Position numbers and translations under genes: made by a program
Notes under the pieces: model-generated
Seen by the model: the letters and a program-made list of their open reading frames with translations, nothing else
The model's database searches: none
Told to the model about the DNA's origin: nothing
NCBI RefSeq assembly: GCF_900091445.1
Contig: NZ_LT607733.1
Location: 6,864,001-6,928,000, forward strand
DNA length: 64,000 bases
Source of the DNA: Micromonospora echinofusca
Lineage (GTDB): Bacteria > Actinomycetota > Actinomycetes > Mycobacteriales > Micromonosporaceae
Direction of reading: 5' to 3'
In this document: piece after piece, positions 9,527 to 18,698 of the stretch
Position numbering within the stretch: the first letter of the stretch is position 1
How the letters are laid out: each line of letters starts with the position of its first letter

Positions 9527-10014
9527 CGCGTCGGGCCCGCCACATCGCCGCCGGTCGAGCGGACGTTCAGCGGGCTCTCAGCGAGCCGGACTACGGTGGA
9601 GGCCGGTGGCGTGGAGGCTCCCTCCACGCCCGACCCCCGAACCGCGGGACCGGGCGGACGGGAGGCCGGGCGCGGAGCTCGCGTCACGCCGGCTGGACCC
9701 GGTTCGCCCTACGCGTAATTGTTGGGCTCGCAGGCCCGCTCCGCGCGCGAACGATGATCGGATCGTGCGCGTACGCGGGGCTCGCAAGCTCGCTCGTGCG
9801 CGCACAGCTGTTCCCTTTGTGCGTCACTGCGGGGCTCGCAAGCTCACTCCTCGCGTGCACGGTGTACCGTCGAATGACCGCGGCGCGGCAGTTTCGCGCC
9901 TCGGGGTCGAGCCGGCCCGCACGGCGGCTCCGGCCGCCGCCGCAGGCGGCGACACCATCAGACGGTCAGGACGTCGATCAGGAGGATGCGGGCGCCTCGG
10001 CGCTCGACAACAGC
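9504..10014. other. hpt-ftsH intergenic region
   Basis: Apart from the 16-bp duplication at its left end and the three 54-bp repeats, no gene or RNA is recognised. The ftsH frame stays open back to 9754, but that extension only translates the repeats. GGAGG at 9981-9985 directly abuts an out-of-frame ATG and does not give a convincing ftsH start. Confidence 0.5.
9724..9885. repeat. Three tandem 54-bp repeats upstream of ftsH
   Basis: GGGCTCGCA begins at 9724, 9778 and 9832, an exact 54-bp period. Copies two and three are most alike (GGGCTCGCAAGCTC then CTC). The reverse complement resembles the 59-bp repeats at 32070, sharing GCGAGGA and CCCGCAGT, so both may belong to one dispersed family. 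Confidence 0.75.
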
Positions 10015-12039
10015 ATGGAACGTACGCGTTTCTTCCGCCGACCGGTGGTCTGGATCATCCTGGTCATCCTCGGCGCCGTTGTGCTCAGTCAACTGTTCAC
10101 CGCTGGTCCCAGCTACCACCGGGTGGACACTTCCATTGCGCTCGACCAGCTCAACAAGGGCGGCATCGACAAGGTCGTCTTCCAGGACAAGGAGCAGACG
10201 CTCCGGCTCGACCTGAAGGACAAGGCCAAGTTCGGTGACACCGACACCGACCGGATCGAGGCGCAGTTCCCCTACGAGGTCGGCGACGAGGTCTGGAACG
10301 AGGTCCTCGAGGCCAAGGCGAACAACCGGGTCACCGGCCCGGCCAACGTCGAGGTGTCGTCTGACAGCATCTGGGTGAGCCTGCTGGTCAACCTGCTCCC
10401 GATCGCCCTGCTGGTGCTCCTGCTGCTCTTCTTCATGTCGCAGATGCAGGGCGGCGGCTCCCGGGTGCTCAACTTCGGCAAGTCCAAGGCGAAGATGATC
10501 ACCAAGGACACGCCGAAGACCACGTTCGCGGACGTGGCCGGGGCCGAGGAGGCCGTCGAGGAGCTGCACGAGATCAAGGACTTCCTGCAGAACCCGGCGA
10601 AGTACCAGGCCCTGGGCGCCAAGATCCCGAAGGGTGTGCTGCTCTTCGGCCCGCCCGGCACCGGTAAGACGCTGCTGGCCCGCGCCGTCGCCGGCGAGGC
10701 CGGGGTGCCCTTCTACTCGATCTCCGGCTCGGACTTCGTGGAGATGTTCGTCGGTGTCGGCGCCAGCCGGGTCCGCGACCTCTTCGAGCAGGCCAAGGCG
10801 AACGCGCCGGCCATCGTCTTCGTCGACGAGATCGACGCCGTCGGCCGCCACCGCGGCGCCGGCATGGGCGGCGGTCACGACGAGCGCGAGCAGACCCTCA
10901 ACCAGCTGCTCGTCGAGATGGACGGCTTCGACACCAAGGGCGGGGTCATCCTGATCGCCGCCACCAACCGGCCGGACATCCTCGACCCGGCGCTGCTGCG
11001 CCCGGGCCGCTTCGACCGGCAGATCCCGGTGGATGCCCCCGACATGGAGGGCCGCAAGGCGATCCTGCGGGTGCACGCCAAGGGCAAGCCGTTCACCCCC
11101 GACGTCGACCTCGACGCGGTGGCCCGGCGTACCCCAGGCTTCAGCGGTGCCGACCTGGCCAACGTGATCAACGAGTCCGCACTGCTCACCGCCCGTAAGG
11201 ACCAGCGTGCGATCACCAACGACTCCCTGGAGGAGTCGATCGACCGGGTGATCGCCGGTCCGCAGCGCCGCACCCGGGTGATGAGCGACCAGGAGAAGAA
11301 GATCACCGCGTACCACGAGGGTGGGCACGCGCTGGTCGCCTGGGCGTTGCCGCACGCCGCGCCGGTGCACAAGGTGACGATCCTGTCCCGCGGTCGGTCG
11401 CTGGGCCACACCCTGGTCCTGCCCACCGAGGACAAGTACACCCAGACCCGCGCCGAGATGGTCGACACCCTGGCGTACGCACTGGGTGGCCGGGCCGCCG
11501 AGGAGTTGGTCTTCCACGAGCCGACCACGGGCGCCGGCAACGACATCGAGAAGGCCACCCAGCTGGCCCGCGCGATGATCACGCAGTACGGCATGAGCTC
11601 CAAGCTCGGCGCGATCAAGTACGGCACCAGCGGCGACGAGCCGTTCCTCGGCCGCAACATGGGCCACGAGCGGGACTACTCCGACGCCGTCGCCGCCGAG
11701 ATCGACGGCGAGATGCGGGCGCTGATCGAGCTGGCCCACGACGAGGCCTGGGAGATCCTGGTGGAATACCGGGACGTCCTGGACAACATCGTGCTGGAGC
11801 TGATGGAGAAGGAGACCCTCTCCACCGCCGACATGGCCCGGATCTGCGCCCGGGTGGCCAAGCGACCGCCGATGGCGCCGTACAACGGCTTCGGCAAGCG
11901 CCAGCCCTCCACCGAGCCGCCGGTGCTCACGCCGGCCGAGAAGGACGCGCTGAAGGTGCAGGCCCAGGCCGACGGCGCCCAGGCCACGGTGGGCGGCGGC
12001 ACCGCGAGCAACTCCAACAACTCGGACGGTACGCACTGA
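10015..12039 (+). CDS. ftsH: ATP-dependent zinc metalloprotease FtsH
   Basis: Membrane-anchored AAA+ protease of 674 residues that degrades damaged membrane proteins and short-lived regulators. Two membrane spans (about 10-28 and 120-140) flank an extracytoplasmic domain. Walker A GPPGTGKT is at 212-219. The zinc site is HEGGH at 434-438, with Asp510 in [10 protein letters not shown] as third ligand. The tail is Asn/Ser-rich and disordered. The ATG at 10015 gives the conserved start [13 protein letters not shown]; no good Shine-Dalgarno is seen. It ends just before a strong hairpin and folE. Confidence 0.96.
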   Translation: MERTRFFRRPVVWIILVILGAVVLSQLFTAGPSYHRVDTSIALDQLNKGGIDKVVFQDKEQTLRLDLKDKAKFGDTDTDRIEAQFPYEVGDEVWNEVLEAKANNRVTGPANVEVSSDSIWVSLLVNLLPIALLVLLLLFFMSQMQGGGSRVLNFGKSKAKMITKDTPKTTFADVAGAEEAVEELHEIKDFLQNPAKYQALGAKIPKGVLLFGPPGTGKTLLARAVAGEAGVPFYSISGSDFVEMFVGVGASRVRDLFEQAKANAPAIVFVDEIDAVGRHRGAGMGGGHDEREQTLNQLLVEMDGFDTKGGVILIAATNRPDILDPALLRPGRFDRQIPVDAPDMEGRKAILRVHAKGKPFTPDVDLDAVARRTPGFSGADLANVINESALLTARKDQRAITNDSLEESIDRVIAGPQRRTRVMSDQEKKITAYHEGGHALVAWALPHAAPVHKVTILSRGRSLGHTLVLPTEDKYTQTRAEMVDTLAYALGGRAAEELVFHEPTTGAGNDIEKATQLARAMITQYGMSSKLGAIKYGTSGDEPFLGRNMGHERDYSDAVAAEIDGEMRALIELAHDEAWEILVEYRDVLDNIVLELMEKETLSTADMARICARVAKRPPMAPYNGFGKRQPSTEPPVLTPAEKDALKVQAQADGAQATVGGGTASNSNNSDGTH

Positions 12040-12049
12040 GCACCGACCC

Positions 12050-12086
12050 GACGGCCAGTTCCCGGGAGCACCGGGAACTGGCCGTC
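12050..12086. terminator. Perfect 16-bp hairpin after ftsH
   Basis: GACGGCCAGTTCCCGG and its exact reverse complement are separated by five bases, starting 11 bp after the ftsH stop. It looks like an intrinsic terminator without a T-tract. It falls inside the frame-open leader of folE and so bears on the folE start. Confidence 0.65.
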
Positions 12087-12179
12087 TCCGCGACCGAGCC
12101 GGACGGCGACGACACCCTCGACTACGTCGCCGCGCGCCTGATCAGCGGCAAGCTCACCGGCAGGCCCATCGAGGAGACC

Positions 12180-12743
12180 ATGGACCTCGGGCGGATCGAG
12201 AAGGCGGTCCGCGAGATCCTCATCGCCGTCGGGGAGGACCCGGACCGCGACGGGCTCCAGCAGACGCCGGCCCGGGTCGCCCGCGCGTACGCGGAACTCT
12301 TCGCCGGCCTCCGGGTCGACCCGGCCCAGGTGCTCAGCACCACCTTCGAGGCCAACCACGAGGAGCTGGTGCTCGTCCGGGACATCGACGTGATGAGCCT
12401 CTGCGAGCACCACCTGCTGCCGTTCCGGGGCAGCGCGCACATCGGCTACATCCCCGGGCCGGACGGCCGGATCACCGGCCTGTCCAAGCTGGCCCGGCTG
12501 GTCGAGGTCTTCGCCCGTCGGCCCCAGGTGCAGGAGCGCCTCACCTCCCAGATCGCCGACCTGCTCATGGATCGCCTCGCGCCGCGCGGCGTGGTGGTGG
12601 TGCTCGAGTGCGAGCACATGTGCATGGCGATGCGCGGCATCCAGAAGTCGGGCGCCAAGACCATCACGTCCGCCGTACGCGGCACCCTTCAGCGCGACGC
12701 CAAGTCCCGCGCCGAGGCGATGGCGCTGATCATCCCCCGCTGA
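12180..12743 (+). CDS. folE: GTP cyclohydrolase I
   Basis: First enzyme of tetrahydrofolate synthesis, converting GTP to dihydroneopterin triphosphate; 187 residues from the ATG at 12180. The zinc ligand motif SLCEHHLLP (Cys75, His78) and the later LECEHMCM block with the third ligand are present, with the [12 protein letters not shown] substrate region. The frame stays open for 48 codons upstream to a CTG that overlaps the ftsH stop, and its translation ends [11 protein letters not shown], which looks protein-like. A longer form from a rare CTG start is possible. The rest of the folate operon lies 13 kb away. Confidence 0.93.
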   Translation: MDLGRIEKAVREILIAVGEDPDRDGLQQTPARVARAYAELFAGLRVDPAQVLSTTFEANHEELVLVRDIDVMSLCEHHLLPFRGSAHIGYIPGPDGRITGLSKLARLVEVFARRPQVQERLTSQIADLLMDRLAPRGVVVVLECEHMCMAMRGIQKSGAKTITSAVRGTLQRDAKSRAEAMALIIPR

Positions 12744-12755
12744 CACCGCACGGAC

Positions 12756-12790
12756 CGGCCGGCCGCCCCGCAACCCGGGTCGGCCGGCCG
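12756..12790. terminator. Terminator hairpin after folE
   Basis: CGGCCGGCCG at 12756-12765 pairs with 12781-12790 across a 15-base loop. It lies between convergent genes and can serve both. Confidence 0.55.
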
Positions 12791-12809
12791 TCGCTCTGCG
12801 CGGTGGTGC

Positions 12810-13610
12810 TCAGCCGGCCAGCATCGCGAGCAACAGGCCCGCGCTGACCAGCACCGCCGGGACCAGGCACACCAGGGCGCCCAGCCGGGCCGTGCGCGCC
12901 ATCCGGCCGCCCTCCGGCGGCGGGAAGAGCCGACCCACGCCGATCCAGCCCGCCGCGAACGCCACCGCCGGCATCGGCAGACCGCAGACCAACGCGGCCA
13001 CGCTTGCCGCCCCGGTACCGGTCGCCACGAACAACGCCACCTGGATCGCCGGCACCAGCAGCGCCAGCGGCCCGTACACGAGCAGGTTCCGCAGGTGCGG
13101 CGGCCAGGCGGCCAGGCGCGGCAGGCCGCGCGCGGAGAGCGTCGCGTCCGCGGCGTCCGCCCGGCCCCGGGCGGCGCGCAACGCGGCCAGCACCGCCGCC
13201 GGCCCGCCCGCCATCGCCCGGGCCGCCTCGGTCAGCTCCGGCGGCGTCGGGACCAACGAGATCGGCGGTACGCCCCGCTCGCGCAACCGGGCCTCCTGCG
13301 AGGCCAACCGGGTGCGTACGGCGGTCAGCTCCTCGCGGGCGGCCTGCACCGACCGGGCCTGCTCGCCGGCGGCGGTGGCCGCGTCGCGGCGCACCCCGTC
13401 GAGCTGACGGGCGGCGGCGAGGTACTCGGTCCACGCGGCGGCCACCGCGTCGGCGTCCCCGCCGGTGCCCGCCTGCCCGCCGGTGCCCGCCTGCCCGGCC
13501 GTGCCCGCCTGCCCCGCCGGGTCGGTGCGTTCCGGTGCCGGATCGACCCCGGAACGCTGCCGCCCCGGCGCGGACTGTCCCGCCGTGGTCCGTGCCCCAC
13601 CGCGGGTCAT
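12810..13610 (-). CDS. Hypothetical membrane protein
   Basis: Protein of 266 residues, not matched to a known family. It has a disordered N-terminus with GQAGT repeats (about 25-45), a long charged helix likely to form a coiled coil (about 55-110), and three or four hydrophobic segments in the last 100 residues, with the hairpin-like PLALLVPAIQVALFVA first. Its start overlaps the stop of the ATPase gene upstream as ATGA, so the two are translationally coupled and probably work together, for instance as membrane anchor and ATPase. Confidence 0.6.
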   Translation of the reverse strand: MTRGGARTTAGQSAPGRQRSGVDPAPERTDPAGQAGTAGQAGTGGQAGTGGDADAVAAAWTEYLAAARQLDGVRRDAATAAGEQARSVQAAREELTAVRTRLASQEARLRERGVPPISLVPTPPELTEAARAMAGGPAAVLAALRAARGRADAADATLSARGLPRLAAWPPHLRNLLVYGPLALLVPAIQVALFVATGTGAASVAALVCGLPMPAVAFAAGWIGVGRLFPPPEGGRMARTARLGALVCLVPAVLVSAGLLLAMLAG

Positions 13611-16144
13611 GCCGCCTCCTCCTCGCCGAAGGGGACCAGCATGGTGCCCTGCTCGCCGGGGCCGTCCCAGAGCACCGCCCGGCCCGGGCGGGGCCGCCAC
13701 TGCACCTGCCGGCCGAAGACCGATGCGAGCTGCGCACCCGGCAGGTCCACCACGGCCACGGCGGCGAGCTTGTCCACCTCGCCCTCGGGTTCCAGCAGCG
13801 CGGCGAACGACGGCACCGTCCGCCAGCGGCCCAGCAGGTGCCGGCCGATGGGCGGCCCCTCCCGCAGCAGCGCGCGGAGCCGCTCCGGGGGCAGTTGCTC
13901 CGGCGTCGGCACGTCCAGTCCGAAGACCACCAGGAAGGCCGGCGCGGGGTCGTCCACGGCGGCGAGCAGGCCCGGGAGGTCCACCGTCTCCACCGGGTGG
14001 CGCCCCGCCAGGTCGGCTGCCAACGCCTCGACCACCGGGCGGCACTCCTCGTCCGGCGCGGCCAGCACGAAGCGGGCGCCCCCGGGGGCGTGGTGCACGG
14101 CCGCGCTGCGTACGGCGGTGACCAGCAGCCGGGCCGCCTCCGGCCCGGGCCCGAGCACGGCCAGGTTCCGCCCCGGCGCCGGCCCGAGCGACACCGCGAC
14201 GGTGGTCCGGGGCACGTCCACCGCCCGGCCCAGCAGGGCGGCGGGCCCGGGTGCCTGCCCGGCGAGCGCCGCCCGGTACCGGGGATCGTTGCGCAGCATC
14301 GGGCGGGCGTAGCCGGCGAAGACCACCGGCGGGGACGCCCCCTCCGGGCGGGCCGACCAGAGCCGCTGCCGCAGCGCCTCGACGGTGTCGGGATGGTCCT
14401 GCGGGTCCGGGAACCGGACCATCCGCTCGTGCCCCCGGATCGCGCCCCGGGGCCCGCCGAGCCCGCCGGCGGTGTTCACCACCGCGCTGCCCACCGGCAG
14501 CCCGGCGGCCGAGTCGTTCGTCGGCTCCAGCACGGCACCTCCGCCGGGCAGCGCCACCCGCACCGGGAACTGCCCCAGCACCGAGTCCCGGTCGGTACGC
14601 GAGCCCAACCCCAGGTCGCCCTCGCCGGCCAACACCAGGTGCACCCCGTACGCACGTCCGGTGCGGGCCAGCGCGTCCAGCCGGGCGGCGGCCTCGGCGG
14701 CCAGCCGGTCCCGCTCGACGAAGAGCAGCGGCAGGTTGTCGAGCACGCACACGACCCGGGGCATCGCCCGGTGCTGGCGCAGCTCGGCGAAGCGTTGCCC
14801 GCCGGCCCGGGCGCCAGCCTCCTCGCGCCGGCGCACCTCCGCCACGAGATCGTCCAGCAGACTCAGCACGTACTCCCGGTCGGCCGCCATCGCGGCAGCC
14901 CGCACCTGCGGGATCCACGACCGGTCCCGCTCGGTCTGGAGAAACTCCACGAAGGACTCGGCGTCGGCGAGGTCCGCCAGGTAGAGGGCCAGCTCGTCGG
15001 GACCGTAGCGGGCGGTCAGGCCGAGCAGCGCGGTGGTGAGGAAGGTGGACCGACCCGCGCCCGAACGGCCACTGACCAGCCAGTGCGGCGTCAACTCCGA
15101 GAAACCGAGGGACACCGGCCGGCCACCGGCGTCCCCGACGGTCGTGGTCAGCCCGCCCACCCCGCTCGCCGTCCACAGCTCCTCGTCGGCCGCCGGCAGC
15201 AGGTCGGTCAGTGCCAGCCGGGAACCCGCCTCCACCTGCGCGGCCAGCCGGCGGCAGACCGCGTCGACGAGTTCGCCCGGCGGATCGGTCTCGATGAAGA
15301 CCGGCGAGTTCAGCCCGCCCGGCGGCTCGGCGCCCGGCCCCGCGAACGGGCTGCCCGGCGGATCACCCAGCAGCGCGTACGCGGTGCGGACCGCCAGCGT
15401 CGTCGCCCTCGGCAGCGGCTCCCGGCCGCCCGCCGGGGGCCAGCCCGCCACGACGAGATGCAGGCCGGCGGACCGACCCGACCCGGCCAGGGCCACGATG
15501 CGGGCCAGGTCGGTGGGCCCGGTCGACTCGGGCAGTGCGGCGATCACCAGCAGCAGCGTCCGGTCGTGCCGGCGACGCCCGCTCGTCCCCGGGGCCACCC
15601 ACTGCTCGGCCTCGGTGAGCACCGCCCGCAGACCCGCCACGTCCACCGCCGGCGGCGGCAGCAGGCCCGCGTCCGCGAGCGGCGCGAACGGCGCGAGGGC
15701 CGTGCCGGTCGCGTCGATCGCGCGGACCAGCAGCGCCCCGGCCGGGGTCGCCGCCAACAACCGCAGCAGTACGCCCCGCAGCAGCCCCGCCACCCGGGGA
15801 TCGCGGGCGTCGACGTCCACCGCGAGGTGACCCGTGCCGAGCAGCGGCACCAAAGCGGGGAACCGGGCGTCGTCCAGCGGTGCCGCCGTACCGACCCGGA
15901 CGAAGGGAGGCGGCCCCTCACCGGCCGGTGTGGTCGGTGCCGTCGTCTCCAGGGGAGCGCCCGCCCAGCCGGGAGCCAGCACCGCCGCCGCGGACCGGAG
16001 GCGGTCCGCCAGCTCGTACTGGCGGCGCTGATCGGCAGGGACGGGCCGGGTGTCGTCGAGGACGCTCGCGGCGGCAGTCGCGGTGGCGGCGGCCCGCCGA
16101 TGCAGTGCGGCGGCGCGGTTGGTGCGTGCCTTCGGACCGACCAC
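13607..16144 (-). CDS. FtsK/EccC-like ATPase with altered Walker A
   Basis: About 845 residues. The central part resembles FtsK/SpoIIIE and EccC domains: a strand ending HWLVSG, then a P-loop near residue 360, a Walker B-like strand RVVCVLDNLPLL and the GYGVHLVLAGEG-type strand (GRAYGVHLVLAGEG here). The P-loop reads GRSGAGRST, with Arg in place of the catalytic Lys, and the Walker B strand lacks the usual Glu. A second, more degenerate domain follows, so nucleotide hydrolysis may be weak or lost. The GTG at 16144 is chosen for GGAGG 11 bases upstream; a GTG at 16153 and starts up to 16237 are possible. A FHA- or ESX-linked role is only a guess. Confidence 0.65.
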   Translation of the reverse strand: MVGPKARTNRAAALHRRAAATATAAASVLDDTRPVPADQRRQYELADRLRSAAAVLAPGWAGAPLETTAPTTPAGEGPPPFVRVGTAAPLDDARFPALVPLLGTGHLAVDVDARDPRVAGLLRGVLLRLLAATPAGALLVRAIDATGTALAPFAPLADAGLLPPPAVDVAGLRAVLTEAEQWVAPGTSGRRRHDRTLLLVIAALPESTGPTDLARIVALAGSGRSAGLHLVVAGWPPAGGREPLPRATTLAVRTAYALLGDPPGSPFAGPGAEPPGGLNSPVFIETDPPGELVDAVCRRLAAQVEAGSRLALTDLLPAADEELWTASGVGGLTTTVGDAGGRPVSLGFSELTPHWLVSGRSGAGRSTFLTTALLGLTARYGPDELALYLADLADAESFVEFLQTERDRSWIPQVRAAAMAADREYVLSLLDDLVAEVRRREEAGARAGGQRFAELRQHRAMPRVVCVLDNLPLLFVERDRLAAEAAARLDALARTGRAYGVHLVLAGEGDLGLGSRTDRDSVLGQFPVRVALPGGGAVLEPTNDSAAGLPVGSAVVNTAGGLGGPRGAIRGHERMVRFPDPQDHPDTVEALRQRLWSARPEGASPPVVFAGYARPMLRNDPRYRAALAGQAPGPAALLGRAVDVPRTTVAVSLGPAPGRNLAVLGPGPEAARLLVTAVRSAAVHHAPGGARFVLAAPDEECRPVVEALAADLAGRHPVETVDLPGLLAAVDDPAPAFLVVFGLDVPTPEQLPPERLRALLREGPPIGRHLLGRWRTVPSFAALLEPEGEVDKLAAVAVVDLPGAQLASVFGRQVQWRPRPGRAVLWDGPGEQGTMLVPFGEEEAA

Positions 16145-16327
16145 CGCGTCCACCCCCTCCGCCCGAGGTCGGCAACCCCTCCCCGCGCAGAGACCGTAAC
16201 CCAGCCGGGCCGACTCGTCCGGGATGCGCGGCGACACTGCGCCGGGGATGTCGTGGATCTCACCGATGGGGAGTGGTCCGTCACGATCCGCTGCATCTGG
16301 GGCATTGGGTCTACCGCGTCCAGCCGC

Positions 16328-16333
16328 TAGCCT
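16328..16333 (+). promoter_or_regulatory. -10 hexamer of a probable leaderless promoter
   Basis: TAGCCT ends 6 bases before the GTG at 16340. Confidence 0.5.
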
Positions 16334-16339
16334 CAGAGG

Positions 16340-16912
16340 GTGGAATCAGTGCAGCCCCCCGCCGGTTCCCAGGTCTCCCGCGTACCGGCGCAACGGCCCC
16401 CCTCCGACCACCTGGCGCCGCCCTCGCCGGCCCCGGCGCCGGAGCGGCCACGGCGGCGGCTGCGCACCGTGCTCACGGTGGTCACGAGCGTCGTCGTGGC
16501 ACTCTGCCTGGGCGGGGTGGCCGCCGGATTTGTGCTCTACAACCGGGCTGCGGCACCCGACCGGAGCGCGCCCGACGTGGTGGTGGACAACTACCTCCGT
16601 GCCTTCCTCGTGGACCGCAACGACACCCGGGCCAACCTCTTCACCTGCGAGGGAAACGGCGATCGAACAGCGGTCTCCGGCTTGCGCAGCGAGATCGAGC
16701 AGCGCGAGGCCGATTTCGGAGTCGTGGTCAGAGTCAGTTGGGGGCCACTCACCCGAACCGAGACGCGCGAAGGCGAATCGGTGGCCACGACGCTCACCAT
16801 CTCCGGCTCAGCGAATGGCCAGCCTCGCAGTAGCAGGCACGAGGACTGGGTGTTCGAGGTGGTGGAGGGGAAGGAAGGCTGGCGGGTTTGCAGTGGACAG
16901 AAGGCCGGTTGA
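16340..16912 (+). CDS. Hypothetical single-span protein with NTF2-like outer domain
   Basis: Protein of 190 residues: a Pro-rich cytoplasmic N-terminus, one membrane helix (about 47-68) and an extracytoplasmic domain of about 115 residues starting APDVVVDNYLRAF, the pattern of small NTF2/SnoaL-like lipoprotein domains. Two cysteines (in FTCEGN and RVCSGQ) could form a disulfide. Its function is unknown. It is the only plus-strand gene in this block, and its stop lies 3 bp from the stop of the minus-strand operon, so it probably has its own leaderless promoter. Confidence 0.7.
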   Translation: MESVQPPAGSQVSRVPAQRPPSDHLAPPSPAPAPERPRRRLRTVLTVVTSVVVALCLGGVAAGFVLYNRAAAPDRSAPDVVVDNYLRAFLVDRNDTRANLFTCEGNGDRTAVSGLRSEIEQREADFGVVVRVSWGPLTRTETREGESVATTLTISGSANGQPRSSRHEDWVFEVVEGKEGWRVCSGQKAG

Positions 16913-16915
16913 GCG

Positions 16916-17518
16916 TCACTCAATCCAGAGCAGATGCACCGGAACCTCTAGTGTGGTTGGTGACTGGCCTCGCCAGGCCCACCGGTACCAATCCACCTCC
17001 GGCGTCACCCGGACGCAGATGTCGCCTTCCGCTCCGGAGTAGGTCTCGGTGACGGCTCGCAGGTCCCGGTGCTCGACGGCGTCGACGACGTGCACCACCC
17101 GGCGACCCGTGACGGCGTCCGACTCGAAGACCGGGGTCGGAGCGCGGTGCGCCGGGGCGTCCAGGGAGACCAGGCGGACGCCCGTCTCGCGGTCCACCGA
17201 CGCGTCCGGCCGCCGGGCCCCCACCGTCTCCACCCAGACCCGCTCAACTGGGATGAGCGGCGCGAAGACCTCCACCTGGTCGGACTCCGCCCGGTACCAC
17301 TCGTGCTCGGGGATGACCGGAACGTAGGTCCGGCTGTTCTGCACCACCCGGTCGTCCGCGCGAAGGTCACCGCGCCAGCCGAGCCCCGGGAGGCCGACCA
17401 GCACACGCCGCCCACGGAGCTCGACGCGGCCGGTGGCCGGCACGATCTCGATCGGTCGGGGCGGCTGGGGCGCCCAGTCCGGATGGTCGGCGAACGGGTC
17501 GGGAAACGGCTCGTTCAT
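16916..17518 (-). CDS. Hypothetical protein, last gene of the secretion-like operon
   Basis: Protein of 200 residues with no recognised family, no signal peptide and no membrane span. It is rich in Val, Arg, Trp and Tyr, with beta-type alternation. It starts 13 bp after the stop of the M23/lysozyme-like gene on the same strand and so belongs to that operon. It may be a cytoplasmic accessory or effector-type protein; this is inference from position only. Confidence 0.65.
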   Translation of the reverse strand: MNEPFPDPFADHPDWAPQPPRPIEIVPATGRVELRGRRVLVGLPGLGWRGDLRADDRVVQNSRTYVPVIPEHEWYRAESDQVEVFAPLIPVERVWVETVGARRPDASVDRETGVRLVSLDAPAHRAPTPVFESDAVTGRRVVHVVDAVEHRDLRAVTETYSGAEGDICVRVTPEVDWYRWAWRGQSPTTLEVPVHLLWIE

Positions 17519-17531
17519 GACGGCGAGCGTC

Positions 17532-18698
17532 TCATCCGACGCCCTTGAGCGGCGCGCCGCGCGACCGCATGAACGGCACCGGATCGATGGCGCCGCGGCT
17601 GCTCCGGTCCCCGTCCTCGTGTACCTCGAAGTGCAGGTGCGGGCCGGAGGAGTTGCCGCTGCTGCCCACTTCCCCGATGACCGCGCCGGCCTCGACGAGC
17701 TGGCCGACCTTGACCCGTGGCTTGCTCACCATGTGGCAGTAGCGGGTGATGAAGCCGCCGGCGTGCAGGACGTCGACGAACCAGCCGCAGCCCCCCTTGT
17801 TCGGCCAGCCGTCGACGTTGCACGTGAGCAGGTTCCGATTGTCCGGGTCGCAACGGGACACCAGGACGCGTCCGGTGGCGGCGACGCGGATGTCGGTGCC
17901 CTTCGGGGCGGCGATGTCGACCCCGTTGTGCCCCGGTCGGCTCGCGGTGCGGAAGCCCGAGCCGACGCCGCCGGGAATGGGAGCCGTCCAGCCCGAGGCC
18001 GCGATCTGCCCGGCGGCGGCCCGGTCGCACGCCTTCTTCCCGTCGACCAGCGCGATCCGGGCGGCCCCACCGGCCAGCGCGTTGACGATCCGGGCGGCCA
18101 TGTCCTCGTGCTTGGCGTACGCGTCCGGGAAGGCGCTGATCTGCACGGCCTGAGCGGCCCGGGTCAGCGGCATCGTCTCCCAGCCGGGCACCTTGACGAG
18201 CTTCTCGTAGAACTTCCGGGCGGCGTACTCGGGCGTCATCCGCTGCGCCACGGTGCCCCAGCCCGCCCGCTGCTGGAACAGCCCGACGGAGTCGTGATCG
18301 GCACCGACGCCCTCGTTGGGCAGGTTCTCGGACTCGCCGACGGTCCGGTTCGCCAGGTTGCGCAGCCGGGACTCCTGCATGGCGGTCGCCACGGCGATCA
18401 CCCAGCCGCGCGGCGGCACCTTCATCTCCTGCCCGACCTTGATGATCCGAGCGGCGTTACGAAGCTGGACCTGACCGTAGCCGGACATCCGGGGGATCTT
18501 GCCGCGAACATCAACCTGGTAGTTCTCCTTGCAGTCCATGCTCACCGGGGCCATGTCCGTGGACTCGCCGCCCAACTCCGTGAGGAAGAAGGCCCCGGCA
18601 CCGCCGGTGCAGCAGAGCAGGGCGAGCGTCGCCGTCAACGCGGCGGCCAGTGCGCCGAGTCGGAGCTGTCGACCGCGCGGTCGCGTCCCGTCGCTCAT
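17532..18698 (-). CDS. Membrane-anchored wall hydrolase: lysozyme-like plus M23 peptidase
   Basis: Protein of 388 residues with one N-terminal membrane span (about 14-38). A lysozyme/transglycosylase-like domain follows, with probable catalytic Glu109 in ATAMQESRL and the companion SVGLFQQRAGWG. The C-terminal M23 metallopeptidase domain has His257 and Asp261 (GHNGVDIA), His322 and HLH at 354-356. It should cut both glycan strands and peptide bridges. In Gram-positive type IV secretion systems a VirB1/CwlT-like hydrolase opens the wall, usually pairing a lysozyme domain with NlpC/P60; M23 is the variation here. It overlaps the VirB8-like gene by four bases. Confidence 0.88.
   Translation of the reverse strand: MSDGTRPRGRQLRLGALAAALTATLALLCCTGGAGAFFLTELGGESTDMAPVSMDCKENYQVDVRGKIPRMSGYGQVQLRNAARIIKVGQEMKVPPRGWVIAVATAMQESRLRNLANRTVGESENLPNEGVGADHDSVGLFQQRAGWGTVAQRMTPEYAARKFYEKLVKVPGWETMPLTRAAQAVQISAFPDAYAKHEDMAARIVNALAGGAARIALVDGKKACDRAAAGQIAASGWTAPIPGGVGSGFRTASRPGHNGVDIAAPKGTDIRVAATGRVLVSRCDPDNRNLLTCNVDGWPNKGGCGWFVDVLHAGGFITRYCHMVSKPRVKVGQLVEAGAVIGEVGSSGNSSGPHLHFEVHEDGDRSSRGAIDPVPFMRSRGAPLKGVG

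Noticed and set aside
9754..10014. N-terminal extension of FtsH
   Set aside because: The open frame only translates the 54-bp repeats (AGLASSL twice) and Pro/Arg-rich sequence; FtsH homologues begin near MERTRFF.
9958..12036. Long open frame antisense to ftsH
   Set aside because: Typical high-GC shadow frame; the plus strand encodes a full FtsH with all motifs. The same applies to long antisense frames over clpC, lysS, nadB and others.
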